Positions 18,030-27,869 of a stretch of DNA of 54,930 nucleotides are shown here, piece by piece (the first letter of the stretch is position 1; each line of letters opens with the position of its first letter). Made by a program: the position numbers and the translations under genes. Under the pieces are notes generated by a model. That model was not told the DNA's origin, did no database searches, and was given only the letters and a program-made list of their open reading frames with translations. The stretch spans positions 1 to 54,930 of the forward strand of contig CACYOC010000011.1 in assembly GCA_902775975.1 (NCBI GenBank). Reading direction: 5' to 3'. This DNA is from an uncultured Bacteroidales bacterium (GTDB lineage: Bacteria > Bacteroidota > Bacteroidia > Bacteroidales > Bacteroidaceae).

Positions 18030-19580
18030 ATGGTCAACAAAGGAACAAATACGAACTCGAAGCGCATAGCATCAAATACCATGGTGTTGTTTGTTCGTAT
18101 GTTTATCATGACCATCATCAATCTCTATGCTGTCAGATTCGTACTTAATGGGCTAGGCAAGGACGGATACGGTATATTCACCAGTGTAACAAGCGTCGTT
18201 GCTGTGGCCAGCGTGCTGAATGTAGTATTAGCCCTTTCCATACAGCGCTTTTATTCCTTCTATCTGGGGAAGAAAGACGCTAAGGTGCTGAACGAGATAT
18301 TCTCCTCCAGTGTAAATATCGTTGTATTTCTGTCAGTATGCGTCATTGCCATTCTGGAAACTGCCGGTCTATGGCTAATCTACACACAGTTGACAATACC
18401 TCAGGAGCAGATAGATGCCACCTTGTGGGTGTATCAGTTCTCTATCCTTACCCTTATCCTGTCTATCCTGCAGATTCCTTACACGGCAGCTGTTTTTGCC
18501 CATGAGGACATGAAAGTCTATACATGGATTTCAACCATTGAATGCCTGCTCAAGTTTGCCGCTGCTTGGAGCATCGTCTATGCCTTCATTAATTCGCTGA
18601 TATTCTATGCGGCAGGTCTGTTGGTCACCTCCATCATCATCAGTATTACCTATATCATAATAGGCAGAAGAAGATACAACGAATGTCACTATCACACGCC
18701 CAGCGACAAGAATCTGTACAAGAAGTTACTTTCTTTCTCTGGTTGGACTTTTTTTGGTTCTGCTGCCAATACAGGAATGATACAAGGCAATACAATCTTG
18801 CTAAACGTGTTCTGGGGGCCTATTATTACCGCAGCCTTTGGCATTGCCCAGCAGATTAACAACGCATTCAACACCCTGTGCAATACCATGGTACTTGCTT
18901 TCCGCCCTCCCATGATTAAAGCATACGCAGAACATAATTATGATTATCTGAATAAGTTGTTCTCTGTCAGCAATAAGTTCATCTTCTATCTTCTACTTAT
19001 GGTTGCCATTCCCATTATCACAGAAATGGAAACTATCTTAAGTTTATGGCTTAATAACACATCTACCGAAATTGTTCTTTTTTCACGCCTTATTATTGTC
19101 TATGTTATTTGCCTTGCTATGAATAATCCGATTACGATTATCATACAGGCTTCTGGACGTGTTAAAGCGTATCACTTGCCGGTGGAAACGACAACCCTTT
19201 TCTGTCTTCCTATTACATGGTTGCTGTTTAGTTCAAAATGTCCCGCATACACCGTTTTTTATTCCATGATAGGGGTTGTTATCATTGCACATGCAGTTAG
19301 GTGTGTTTGTCTTAAACGTAGTTATCCCCATTTTTCTTATCAAGAATATATACTTTCCTTTATACTTCCTGCAATAGCTATCACAGGTCTAAGTATTTTC
19401 ACTTCACATCTGATACTTGAACAAATCTCGAAGCAAATTTTGCATCTTTTGGTCGCATTCACTTGTATTCCTATTATTATAATCATATTAACATACATCT
19501 TGGGAATCTCCAAGAGAGAGAGAGAACTTCTAAAAAATCTTATTAGACAAATAGTTTATAGCAAATCATGTCAGAAATAA
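18030..19580 (+). CDS. Polysaccharide flippase, Wzx-like (MOP superfamily)
   Basis: The 516-residue protein has about twelve to fourteen hydrophobic helices, starting SNTMVLFVRMFIMTIINLYA, the usual opening of Bacteroidetes O-antigen flippases. SFSGWTFFGSAANTGMIQGN in the middle is also characteristic. I start at MVNKGTNTNSKR (18030), which follows an AGGA-like site and avoids overlap with the Wzz-like gene. It should flip lipid-linked repeat units across the inner membrane. It overlaps the next gene by 13 bp. Confidence 0.88.
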   Translation: MVNKGTNTNSKRIASNTMVLFVRMFIMTIINLYAVRFVLNGLGKDGYGIFTSVTSVVAVASVLNVVLALSIQRFYSFYLGKKDAKVLNEIFSSSVNIVVFLSVCVIAILETAGLWLIYTQLTIPQEQIDATLWVYQFSILTLILSILQIPYTAAVFAHEDMKVYTWISTIECLLKFAAAWSIVYAFINSLIFYAAGLLVTSIIISITYIIIGRRRYNECHYHTPSDKNLYKKLLSFSGWTFFGSAANTGMIQGNTILLNVFWGPIITAAFGIAQQINNAFNTLCNTMVLAFRPPMIKAYAEHNYDYLNKLFSVSNKFIFYLLLMVAIPIITEMETILSLWLNNTSTEIVLFSRLIIVYVICLAMNNPITIIIQASGRVKAYHLPVETTTLFCLPITWLLFSSKCPAYTVFYSMIGVVIIAHAVRCVCLKRSYPHFSYQEYILSFILPAIAITGLSIFTSHLILEQISKQILHLLVAFTCIPIIIIILTYILGISKRERELLKNLIRQIVYSKSCQK

Positions 19581-20860
19581 TGTTGGACAACATATTAGCA
19601 TCGTTGTACCTATTGGCATGGGTACTCACCCTAATCTTGTATCAGTGGAAAATCCGGAAAACAGATGGGGGAACGGCTATTATCTGTTCATACATCTTAT
19701 ATGCTATCTTTTCATTATTTACGCTTAATGATAACATGTTCAATATTCTCTATGAACCTCTTAAGTTCCTACCTTTTCTGTTTTTATTTATAATGCTAAT
19801 GATAGCGCTATCACCTATTATATATTTTCATTTTCACCAAACAAAACAAATAGAAGAGCCCAATACAAGAATCTTTACATTTATTAGTATAATCATCATC
19901 ATTTGCTCCTTTTTACTTATTCCCACTATTATAGGAAACTTTGGTACCGGAATTATCAAACTATTTACCGATTCAGATGCCGGACAGGATGCATATACAG
20001 AACAAGCTTTAGAAGCATCTGATTCAGGCTCTGCTATTTCCAATATTCCTGCAATTTTGTTTAATGCTTTATCAGATATTTGTATCTTTCTCTTTTTTTA
20101 TTATCTCACAAAGGGGAAGAAGAATATTTTATTGATTATCGCACTTTTCTTTTCTCTGATTATAAACATGCTAATGCCTATTATGCAAGGGTCACGAAGT
20201 AATGTTATATTAGCTTTATTTACTATCATAGTCGGATACATGCTGTTTAAGCAATTCTTTGCAAAAAAAATCAACCGCCTCATTCAATTGACAGGTACAG
20301 CATTTCTAATTGCCACTGCTCTTCCCATAATTGCTATCACCATAAGCCGTTTTGACAACTTGGGTGGAGGTGTGGGAGGCTTCCTGAACTGGTATGTTGG
20401 TCAAGCCAACATCTATTTCAATAATCACGTTTTTGACACTGGAGGTACGCGAAATGGCGACCGTATTCTTAATCTACCCAAAAGAATTATTGACCCTTCC
20501 ACTCCCAAAAATTACGTAGAAAGAAGAGAAAAATACCACAATCTCAATATTGATGACAATCTGTTTACGACCTTCGTTGGTGATTTCGTCATCGACTTTG
20601 GCATCCCTGTAACTATCATTATTTTTATAACATTCAACACATGGGCTATCACCCAAATAAAACCTAGAGATGGAACTGTGAGAGCAGATCAATTGTTACT
20701 ACTTTATTTTATTGAATGTATTTGTATGCAAGGGGGAATGTATTTATTTCCATATTCTGACACGGGCAATTTAAAAGTGCTATTTTTTATGTTACTTTAT
20801 ATTTATTTGCGATTTCATGAAAAGTTACTCGCAAAGTTTCCCATAAAGCAAACGCCATAA
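19568..20860 (+). CDS. O-antigen/capsule polymerase, Wzy-like
   Basis: The 430-residue protein is almost entirely hydrophobic helices, with a larger hydrophilic loop around residues 270-345 (GGTRNGDRILNLPKRIIDPS). This topology is typical of oligosaccharide repeat-unit polymerases, which share little sequence. MPIMQGSRSNVILAL is the kind of R-rich motif found in several Wzy proteins. Its position directly after Wzz- and Wzx-like genes supports the call. The gene is notably AT-rich against the flanking export gene, as expected for exchanged serotype-specific genes. Confidence 0.8.
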   Translation: MSEIMLDNILASLYLLAWVLTLILYQWKIRKTDGGTAIICSYILYAIFSLFTLNDNMFNILYEPLKFLPFLFLFIMLMIALSPIIYFHFHQTKQIEEPNTRIFTFISIIIIICSFLLIPTIIGNFGTGIIKLFTDSDAGQDAYTEQALEASDSGSAISNIPAILFNALSDICIFLFFYYLTKGKKNILLIIALFFSLIINMLMPIMQGSRSNVILALFTIIVGYMLFKQFFAKKINRLIQLTGTAFLIATALPIIAITISRFDNLGGGVGGFLNWYVGQANIYFNNHVFDTGGTRNGDRILNLPKRIIDPSTPKNYVERREKYHNLNIDDNLFTTFVGDFVIDFGIPVTIIIFITFNTWAITQIKPRDGTVRADQLLLLYFIECICMQGGMYLFPYSDTGNLKVLFFMLLYIYLRFHEKLLAKFPIKQTP

Positions 20861-20889
20861 AATAGAATCAATTATTACATACAATATTT

Positions 20890-21129
20890 ATGAAAGCAAG
20901 AGTAATAGCTTTATATCTTCCACAGTTTCACCCCATCCCAGAAAACGATAAATGGTGAGGGTCTGGATTTACAGAGTGGATGAATGTAGTCAAGGGGAAA
21001 CCCCTCTTTAAGGGACATATACAGCCAAAAATACCTGCCGATTTAGGATTCTATGACTTACGATTGCCTGAGACAAGAGAGGCCCAAGCACAACTGGCTC
21101 GAGAAGCAGGCGTAGAAGGTTTCTGCTAA
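20890..21129 (+). pseudogene. N-terminal fragment duplicate of the WbsX glycosyltransferase gene
   Basis: From the ATG at 20890 the frame reads as the first 79 codons of the intact gene at 24230 (ARVIALYLPQFHPIPENDKW, then GFTEWMNVVKGKPLFKG). A TGA at 20956 replaces a Trp codon, and the homology stops in a TAA at 21127 where the intact gene continues YYHYW. The first 60 bp carry several silent differences, while about 20980-21127 is almost identical to the intact copy. This suggests recombination or gene conversion rather than two independent relics. It cannot make a functional enzyme. Confidence 0.9.
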
Positions 21130-21165
21130 AATTCTCCACCAAGCAATGACAAAGACAAGTTCATC

Positions 21166-21210
21166 CGTAAGCATTCGATAAACTTGCAGGTTGTTTATCG
21201 AATGCTTACG
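21166..21210. terminator. 18-bp stem hairpin downstream of the CotH gene
   Basis: A perfect 18-bp inverted repeat (21166-21183 and 21193-21210, arm CGTAAGCATTCGATAAAC) encloses a 9-base loop, followed on the plus strand by TTTCTCTC. It lies 6 bp beyond the stop of the minus-strand CotH gene. It probably terminates transcription, perhaps from both sides, although the T-run on the minus strand is poor. Confidence 0.65.
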
Positions 21211-21216
21211 TTTCTC

Positions 21217-24087
21217 TCACTTGATGACGACCTTACGTCCATTGACGATGTAAAGGCCTTTCCTGACGTTCTCCACACGCTGTCCATTCAGGTTGTAGAT
21301 ACACTGGACGGTGGACGGCAGATGATTGATAGTACTGATACCGGTAAAATCATCAGTACATAAAGCTACGCACTTCACAAACCAGCCGTCGTCGGTAACA
21401 GGAGTCGTCGGGTGGAAAGTAAAGGTTATTGTGTAAATGCCAGCCTTATTAATCCAATAGTAACAATTGTTAGCCTCGGCATCACGCCCCCAGCCATTAC
21501 CTTCCCAACTGTGATTCTTCACAATCTTGTAGAGGATGTAACCTTCACTCGGCAACTCAATATCCCTGAATTCTATTGTATAGTTTCCAGAGTGCTCGTC
21601 GAATGTCAGCGTATTGGCTACAGACTCGATGTCCCACATGGTATCAAATAGTTTATCGACGGCAACTTCCTCAACGGCCTCACCATTTGTCCATTTCTGG
21701 AAAGAGCCAACGAGTGTGTAAACTTGCTCATCTACAGGAATGTCACCAGTCTTGGCTACTTCACAATCAACATTACTGCCATTCTCAAACGCTTCATCGG
21801 GATTAAACTTGAACTTGAGGGTATAGAGACCTTCCTCGTCCACTTTGTATTCAGCGTTGCCGTCAGCCACACCCCAACTGGGAGCATCCCAACTGTGGAA
21901 CTTGACGACCTTATAGACCAACATGCCAGGCTTCAACTGGACGTTCTCCTTTGTCAGTGTCCAAATACCATCTTCCTCTACCATGTCGTTGTCGGTGAGT
22001 GTAACATCCCACGCAGTTCCAAACACGTCAAGTTCACCATCTGCAGTGTCATAGACACCAACTACGGTATAGGTTACGGGACGCTCATTTTTGGCCGCAA
22101 CCTTTAGGGTCCATCCGGCAGTCTTGTCAGTACCCGGAGTCCATGTGGCAATCAGCGTGTAGGTCGTCATACCAATGGTAGCATTCATCAGCTTGAAGTT
22201 ACAGCCGTCCACAGGCTGTCCTTCATTCTCTTCACTGGCTACTACCCAGCCTTCGTCTGCATCCACTCTCAGCGAATTCCAACCAAGCCAGATGGCCTTT
22301 TCCACTTCCTCTTCCTCACCGGTCTCTTCGTTCATCATGGTCTCTGTGCCGTCAGGAATCACCAGTTTGAACTGCTGGTTGTCTGCTGTTGTACTCAGGT
22401 TTATGTCCATCGTCCAGGTGTTGTCAACGCCCTTCACCTTCGTCATTAAGCTCTTTTCGCCCTTTGACCATCCGTTGAACGAGCCACGAATCTCAACCTC
22501 ATCAATCTCTATGGGCTGGTATCTGTAAGCCTTGCCGTCCTCGAAGTCTAGGTCTTTAGTCTGAAACTGGGCATCTCCTTCCAGACCATTGCTGAAGATA
22601 ATGTTCCGGGGAGCTGTCTTTTCCTTGATGGTTACTTCGTAAAGGCCAGTTTCTTCATTTTTGGCCAACTCCGTGCCTGGCCATGCGCCAAGGAACTCTG
22701 TAGTCACTGCATCTTCGCCCTCGCCTGTCGTTGTCCAGGCATATGCAAATACTTTCTCCCAATTGCCTGTATTCTCAAATGATACAATGTATGTATTCCA
22801 CGGAGAACGGATCTTCGCGACATTCTCGTCCAGCCATTCCTTACGGCTCGTGAACCATTCCTTGTTTTTCGCTATCTCGACAGCTACTGTATTCGGAATA
22901 TAATTCCAGCGCTTGGCATCATACTGCATGGACACATCCAGACCTAGTCCCTCCTCAGAGGCAGCAAACTCATCAAGAAAGGTCTCCACCTGGTCCACCA
23001 ATACGGGCGACAGCTCGTCCCACTTATTCTTATAGGCGTCCAAGAATGCACTGTTCTAGCTTTCAAACAGCCACTTGAAATAATAGCCCCACATGATGTG
23101 AATATTGGACCATGCTCCCTCAGTGCGTTCAATGGTATCCATGTCCCAGAGATTGCCCATCTGGAACTTTGTGTCCTCTTTGTCATCGTTTAATGTCAGG
23201 TAAATATTGGAGTCTCCATTATCATACGTCCCCAGAATGTCGTGGGCCATCAGCCAGGCAACAAACGAAGAAACGTCCGTCTGCTGCTCGTAGGTGCCGT
23301 CCTCTACCGACTGCTCCATGGCGTTGACACTACTCTGGATAATATCAATCTGCTCTTGGGTAATGTCTTCTGAATCAGGATACTTGAAGGTATAACGCAT
23401 CGGAGCATAACGATACCATTTGCCCTCTTCAAGACTCAAATCCTCGTTCCACCAATAGGAATCATACTCAATGATGTAACCGCTATCCTTATTAACTGAG
23501 AGTCTCTTCTCCGACTCATTCACAGTCTCCACCAACATGTAAACGCCTCTGTAGTCACCATTGACGATGAGGTTCACGTACTGGAACTTCGGCGACCATC
23601 GCAGTCCAGCCATCTCTCCCAGCTTGAAGCCGACCAAAGAGTTCAGCGTGATGTCTTGGTCATCTTTAATCAGTGCCCAGTCTTTGTCTTTATACGCCTT
23701 GTTCCCGCGAAACAGCAAATCCTCTTCCTTCTGAAGCTTAATTTTATACGGCTTTTTTAAGGAGTGAGCCGAAGAGTTCCCGCGAATGGACAGTAGTAAG
23801 CCGCTGACCTTCTTCTCATACTCCCCGCTATCATACAAGACATCCTCTCCCTTTTGGATAATCATCCGCGATGGAACCTTCGTCTTGTTAGTAGTACCCG
23901 TTCCCCAGCAACCTTCTGGGGCTTCCAGCATCTCAGCCGTAGGTTCTATCCCCCCTTCGGTTTCAATCGTTACTAAAGCCAGTCCTGATGCTAACAACTC
24001 GTCATTACCCGGATGATAATTCTGAGCTGTAACAGTCTGAAACACCGAAAGAAAAAGTGAAGTAAAAAGAAATAGTATAGTCCTCAT
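21217..24087 (-). pseudogene. CotH-kinase-type secreted protein with starch-binding-like domains, interrupted by an in-frame TAG
   Basis: The frame runs 956 codons with one internal stop, codon 344 (TAG, 23056-23058), and no frameshift; residues on both sides are continuous (YYFKWLFES, stop, NSAFLDAYKNKW). Domains: signal peptide (1-21); CotH domain (LSIRGNSSAHSLKKPYKIKL, RGVYMLVETV, LWDMDTIER); a CBM26-like module (FAYAWTTTGEGED, LGAWPGTE); a CBM48-like module (EIRGSFNGWSKGEKS); two related beta domains; and a type IX secretion-like tail ending GQRVENVRKGLYIVNGRKVV. TAG is an ordinary stop for other genes here, so this looks like a recent nonsense mutation. It lies opposite to the polysaccharide genes with its own promoter. 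Confidence 0.85.
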
Positions 24088-24100
24088 TTGTTTTTGGTTG

Positions 24101-24131
24101 CAAAGTTAGTAAAAAATTCCAAAGCAACAAA
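24101..24131 (-). promoter_or_regulatory. Promoter of the CotH gene
   Basis: On the minus strand TTTG (24131-24128) and TAACTTTG (24108-24101) are separated by 19 bp. The box is 14 bp before the ATG at 24087. Confidence 0.7.
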
Positions 24132-24201
24132 AAATTCCTTCATTATTTGGAGTTTATGCAAAAATATATGATGTAAACTTGTATAATTCGGAATCTATTC
24201 G

Positions 24202-24209
24202 TACCTTTG
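24202..24209 (+). promoter_or_regulatory. -7 box of the WbsX gene
   Basis: TACCTTTG followed by CA, 21 bp before the ATG at 24230. It is divergent to the CotH promoter, and the remaining intergenic bases show no other signal. Confidence 0.7.
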
Positions 24210-24229
24210 CAACGAAAATATGAAGTAAC

Positions 24230-25396
24230 ATGAAGAAAGAGCGTGCTAATGCAAGAGTCATTGCATTATATCTTCCACAGTTTCATCCAATCCCAGAGAA
24301 CGACAAATGGTGGGGACCAGGATTTACAGAATGGATGAATGTAGTCAAGGGGAAACCCCTCTTTAAGGGGCATGTACAGCCAAAAATACCTGCCGATTTA
24401 GGATTCTATGACTTACGATTGCCCGAGACAAGAGAGGCCCAAGCACAACTGGCTCGAGAAGCAGGCATAGAAGGTTTCTGCTATTACCATTATTGGTTTG
24501 GCGGAAAACAACTACTAGAGCGCCCATTTAATGAGGTTTTGTCAAGTGGAAAGCCTGACTTTCCCTTCTGTCTTTGCTGGGCAAATCATTCATGGAGCAA
24601 CAAAACATGGAATCGCAAGTCAAACCTTCAGGCAAACTCCATGCTGATAGAGCAGACCTATCCCGGTGATGAGGATGACAGGGAGCATTTTATGAATGTA
24701 CTTCCAGCTTTTAAAGATAAAAGGTACATCACGATAGATGGGAAACCTGTTTTCTTCCTTTATAATCCGTGGACTCACTCTCGCATTAAAGAGTGGATAG
24801 CCAACTGGCGACAAATGGCTGAAGAGAATGGTCTGAAAGGACTGTATCTTGTAGCCATGTGTGATTCGGTACTATCATTTAAAATGAATGCTGACGGAAG
24901 CCGCTCACTCTCAATGCCTAATCTTAACAGCAGTGCTGACATCTTCCAGTCTGTTCTCGACATGGGCTTTGATGCAGTCAATTCGTTTGGTAGAAGAAGA
25001 GGGGAGCTACTGAGTAAGGGGAAATACGTGGACTTGGCAAAAACTGTTATGAGAAAGATGGGACTTCCCATTGGAGCATATTACGACTATTCCAAAACAG
25101 TAAAAGGGTTCTTTGCGCCAGAAGACAAATGGGAGAACGTGTTTCCTACTGTTATGCCAAACTGGGACCGCAGCCCCCGTGCAGCTTCATGGGATGGAAT
25201 TTACATTGGAGCTACACCTGACGCCTTCAAAAAGCATCTTCAAAATGCGATTGACGTCATTAAGGATAAGACACCTGAACATCGGGTCATCATCCTCAAG
25301 TCGTGGAACGAATGGGGAGAAGGCAACTATGTAGAACCCGATCAAGAATATGGAAAAGGTTGGTTATATGCAATAGAAGATATCATAAAGAGGTAA
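24230..25396 (+). CDS. WbsX-family glycosyltransferase (GH99-like)
   Basis: The 388-residue protein has the WbsX signatures ARVIALYLPQFHPIPENDKW, GPGFTEWMNV, YYHYWFGGKQLLERPFNEVL, NWDRSPRAASWDGIYIGATP and VIILKSWNEWGEGNYVEPD. These proteins are common in O-antigen and capsule clusters and are thought to act as glycosyltransferases with a glycosidase-like barrel. It is the parent copy of the 240-bp fragment at 20890-21129. It sits 1 bp before the next gene. Confidence 0.9.
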   Translation: MKKERANARVIALYLPQFHPIPENDKWWGPGFTEWMNVVKGKPLFKGHVQPKIPADLGFYDLRLPETREAQAQLAREAGIEGFCYYHYWFGGKQLLERPFNEVLSSGKPDFPFCLCWANHSWSNKTWNRKSNLQANSMLIEQTYPGDEDDREHFMNVLPAFKDKRYITIDGKPVFFLYNPWTHSRIKEWIANWRQMAEENGLKGLYLVAMCDSVLSFKMNADGSRSLSMPNLNSSADIFQSVLDMGFDAVNSFGRRRGELLSKGKYVDLAKTVMRKMGLPIGAYYDYSKTVKGFFAPEDKWENVFPTVMPNWDRSPRAASWDGIYIGATPDAFKKHLQNAIDVIKDKTPEHRVIILKSWNEWGEGNYVEPDQEYGKGWLYAIEDIIKR

Positions 25397-25397
25397 T

Positions 25398-26498
25398 ATG
25401 GGACAGCGCATTCTTTTTATTGGTTTCAAGAAACAAACCAATAGTATTCTAATAGGTGGCGGTGTAGCAAATAAACGGAGTTTAACGCTGCTTCAGAAAC
25501 GTTTCGGACATGAAAACGTTGACGAGATTTACATATTGGACGATACCAGGAAACGAAGTCTAATAGATTTACTCCTTTCTATCATTTATACACTCTTTGA
25601 CTATCACAATGGACTAACGCCCCAGATAGTCAAACAAATTGTCCATAAAGCGAATGACTATAGCCACATATTTATTTGCAATAGCGTCATGGGAATTATT
25701 GCAAAAAAACTGAAAGAGAATCATTATAATGGTAAGATTATCACCCATTATCATAATATTGAAAGTATCTATTACGATGCACAAATGCCAAGTTGGCTGC
25801 CCGGCAGACAATTAGTTGTACGCTGTGCAGCCAATAATGACAAATATGGTTGTGAGTATTCTGACAAGATCATGACCTTAAGTCAAAGAGATTCCAATTA
25901 CCTGCAAAAGCATTATGGAAGAAAAGCAGATGCCATCATAAGTGTTTCTGTAGAAGATAAGTTTCAAGCTACCGACAAGCAGGAACTAACAAAAAAACGT
26001 CCATTATGCTTTTTTTTGGGAGCTTATTCAAAGCCTAACAACGAAGGAGTTCTTTTTTTCGTAAAGAATGTTCTCCCCTATGTTGACATAGAATTTAAAG
26101 TTGTTGGAAGAGACATGAGTCGGCTTAAAAAAGAGAATGACTGCATGAAAAACATAGAGGTTATCAACAATGCTCCCGATTTGGTTCCTTATTTCGAGGC
26201 AGCAGACTTTATGATATTACCTGTATTTTCGGGAAGCGGCATGAAGATAAAAACGTGTGAATCACTTATGTTTGGCAAAAATATTATTGGTAGCGCAGAA
26301 TCTTTTGAAGGCTATAACGTTGACCCTCAAAAAGTCGGCGGACTTTGTAACACTGCTGAAGAATATATTCAATGTTTACAACATTATATTGACCACCCTA
26401 TTCCCAAATTCAACAGCTACTCCAGAGAAATATTCTTGCGATATTATTCTGATGTAAGTACAATGGCTGCATTCTATTCTGTATTCGAACAGGCTTGA
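25398..26498 (+). CDS. Glycosyltransferase, GT4-like
   Basis: The 366-residue protein starts GQRILFIGFKKQTNSILIGG, has ITHYHNIESIYYDAQM in the acceptor half and, in the C-terminal half, PLCFFLGAYSKPNNEGVLFF, EFKVVGRDMSRLKKE and ILPVFSGSGMKIKTCESLMF. The last is the donor-binding loop seen in GT4-like proteins with GSGMKIK. It follows the WbsX gene by one base and is AT-rich. Acceptor and sugar are unknown. Confidence 0.82.
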   Translation: MGQRILFIGFKKQTNSILIGGGVANKRSLTLLQKRFGHENVDEIYILDDTRKRSLIDLLLSIIYTLFDYHNGLTPQIVKQIVHKANDYSHIFICNSVMGIIAKKLKENHYNGKIITHYHNIESIYYDAQMPSWLPGRQLVVRCAANNDKYGCEYSDKIMTLSQRDSNYLQKHYGRKADAIISVSVEDKFQATDKQELTKKRPLCFFLGAYSKPNNEGVLFFVKNVLPYVDIEFKVVGRDMSRLKKENDCMKNIEVINNAPDLVPYFEAADFMILPVFSGSGMKIKTCESLMFGKNIIGSAESFEGYNVDPQKVGGLCNTAEEYIQCLQHYIDHPIPKFNSYSREIFLRYYSDVSTMAAFYSVFEQA

Positions 26499-26569
26499 AG
26501 CGAAGTAGGTTTCACGGACGTTTACTCAAAAAAAAATACACTAAAATAGTTTTTTTCACGAAAAAAGTG

Positions 26570-26577
26570 TACCTTTG
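26570..26577 (+). promoter_or_regulatory. -7 box of the heptose operon
   Basis: TACCTTTG followed by CAG, 35 bp before the ATG at 26613, preceded by an A/T-rich stretch. It probably drives 26613-30228. Confidence 0.7.
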
Positions 26578-26612
26578 CAGCAAATAAATAAGAAATAAAG
26601 AGAAATCAAGTC

Positions 26613-27869
26613 ATGAAAGTCGTCATAATTGCCGGTGGACAAGGTACTCGTATTGCATCTGTCAATAGCGAGATTCCCAAGGCAATGATTCCCGTTTGCG
26701 GTAAGCCCGTAATTGAACACCAAGTAGAACTGGCAAAGAGATATGGATATACAGAATTCATATTTCTTATTGGATATTTAGGTGAGAACATCGTTCAGCA
26801 TTTTGGAAATGGTGAAAGATGGGGGGTGAAAATCAGCTACTATCATGAACAAAAGCCACTGGGAACTGCTGGCGCATTGGCAGAGGTTGCAGATATTCTT
26901 TCTGACGATTTCTTTGTGTTCTATGGGGATACCGTTATGGACATTGACATGGAACGCATGATGACATTCCACCGTCAGCATCAAGCTGATGCTACCTTAT
27001 TTATTCATCCCAACGACCACCCATACGACTCTGACATTGTTGAAATTGACCACGATTGCCGTGTGACCCATTTTTTGCACAAGCCTCATCCAGAGGGATT
27101 TGTATCGAATAATATGGTCAACGCCGCATTGTTTATCTTTAACAAGCGCATCATCTCTTCCATTGAGCGAGGTGTTAAGAGCCATATAGAAAAGGACGTA
27201 TTACCCACATGTCTGAAGAAGGGAATGGGTCTTTACGGATACATCTCATCAGAATATGTCAAGGACATGGGGACGCCGGATCGTTACTATCAGGTCTGTC
27301 AAGACTGGGAAAGCGGAAGGGTACACTCCATGAATTATGAACATCCACGCAAAGCCGTATTCCTTGACAGAGACGGCGTCATCAATGTAGATGAAGGACT
27401 GGTCTATAAGCCTGAAAAGATTAAACTAATTGAGGGAGTGGAAAATGCTCTCAATTACATCCATGAGAAAGGCTATTTGGCTGTCATCGTCACTAACCAG
27501 TCTGTCATCGCGAGGAATTTGTGCACATTCGAAGAACTTGATAAAATAAATGCGACACTCGAAACTCTCTTGGGTAAGAAACATGCTTATATTGATGGGA
27601 TTTACCAATGTCCTCACCATCCTGACAGTGGTTATCCAGAGGAGCGTAAAGAGTTTAAAATCAAGTGTAATTGTCGGAAACCAGCTCCTGGCTTGTTGCT
27701 TCAAGCTGCAAAGGATATGAATATCGAGTTGTCTGAGTCGTTTATGATTGGAGACCGTCTTAGCGACGTTCAAGCCGGCGAGAACGCTGGAGTGAAGCAA
27801 TCGGTAATGATTCCTACCAACGAGTCTGGGGCTTTGTTAGAAACACTTAAGAAAATATTATTGCCATGA
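26613..27869 (+). CDS. Bifunctional heptose-1-phosphate guanylyltransferase (HddC-like) / heptose-1,7-bisphosphate phosphatase (GmhB-like)
   Basis: Residues about 1-235 are a nucleotidyltransferase: VVIIAGGQGTRIASVNSEIP with the conserved K, YGDTVMDID for metal, and HKPHPEGFVSNNMVNAALF. Residues about 245-418 are a HAD phosphatase: AVFLDRDGVINVDEGLVYKP, IVTNQSVIA, the zinc-binding CPHHP plus CNCRKP, and MIGDRLSDVQAGENAG. The fusion supplies the phosphatase and nucleotidyltransferase steps of GDP-D-glycero-alpha-D-manno-heptose synthesis. Joined HddC/GmhB proteins are known in other bacteria, but most systems keep them separate. The stop overlaps the kinase start (ATGA). Confidence 0.9.
   Translation: MKVVIIAGGQGTRIASVNSEIPKAMIPVCGKPVIEHQVELAKRYGYTEFIFLIGYLGENIVQHFGNGERWGVKISYYHEQKPLGTAGALAEVADILSDDFFVFYGDTVMDIDMERMMTFHRQHQADATLFIHPNDHPYDSDIVEIDHDCRVTHFLHKPHPEGFVSNNMVNAALFIFNKRIISSIERGVKSHIEKDVLPTCLKKGMGLYGYISSEYVKDMGTPDRYYQVCQDWESGRVHSMNYEHPRKAVFLDRDGVINVDEGLVYKPEKIKLIEGVENALNYIHEKGYLAVIVTNQSVIARNLCTFEELDKINATLETLLGKKHAYIDGIYQCPHHPDSGYPEERKEFKIKCNCRKPAPGLLLQAAKDMNIELSESFMIGDRLSDVQAGENAGVKQSVMIPTNESGALLETLKKILLP

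Noticed and set aside
23056-23058. TAG recoded as an amino acid, as in some crAss-like phages
   Set aside because: TAG ends other genes in the window (for example at 4764 and 54708), so the standard code is in use.
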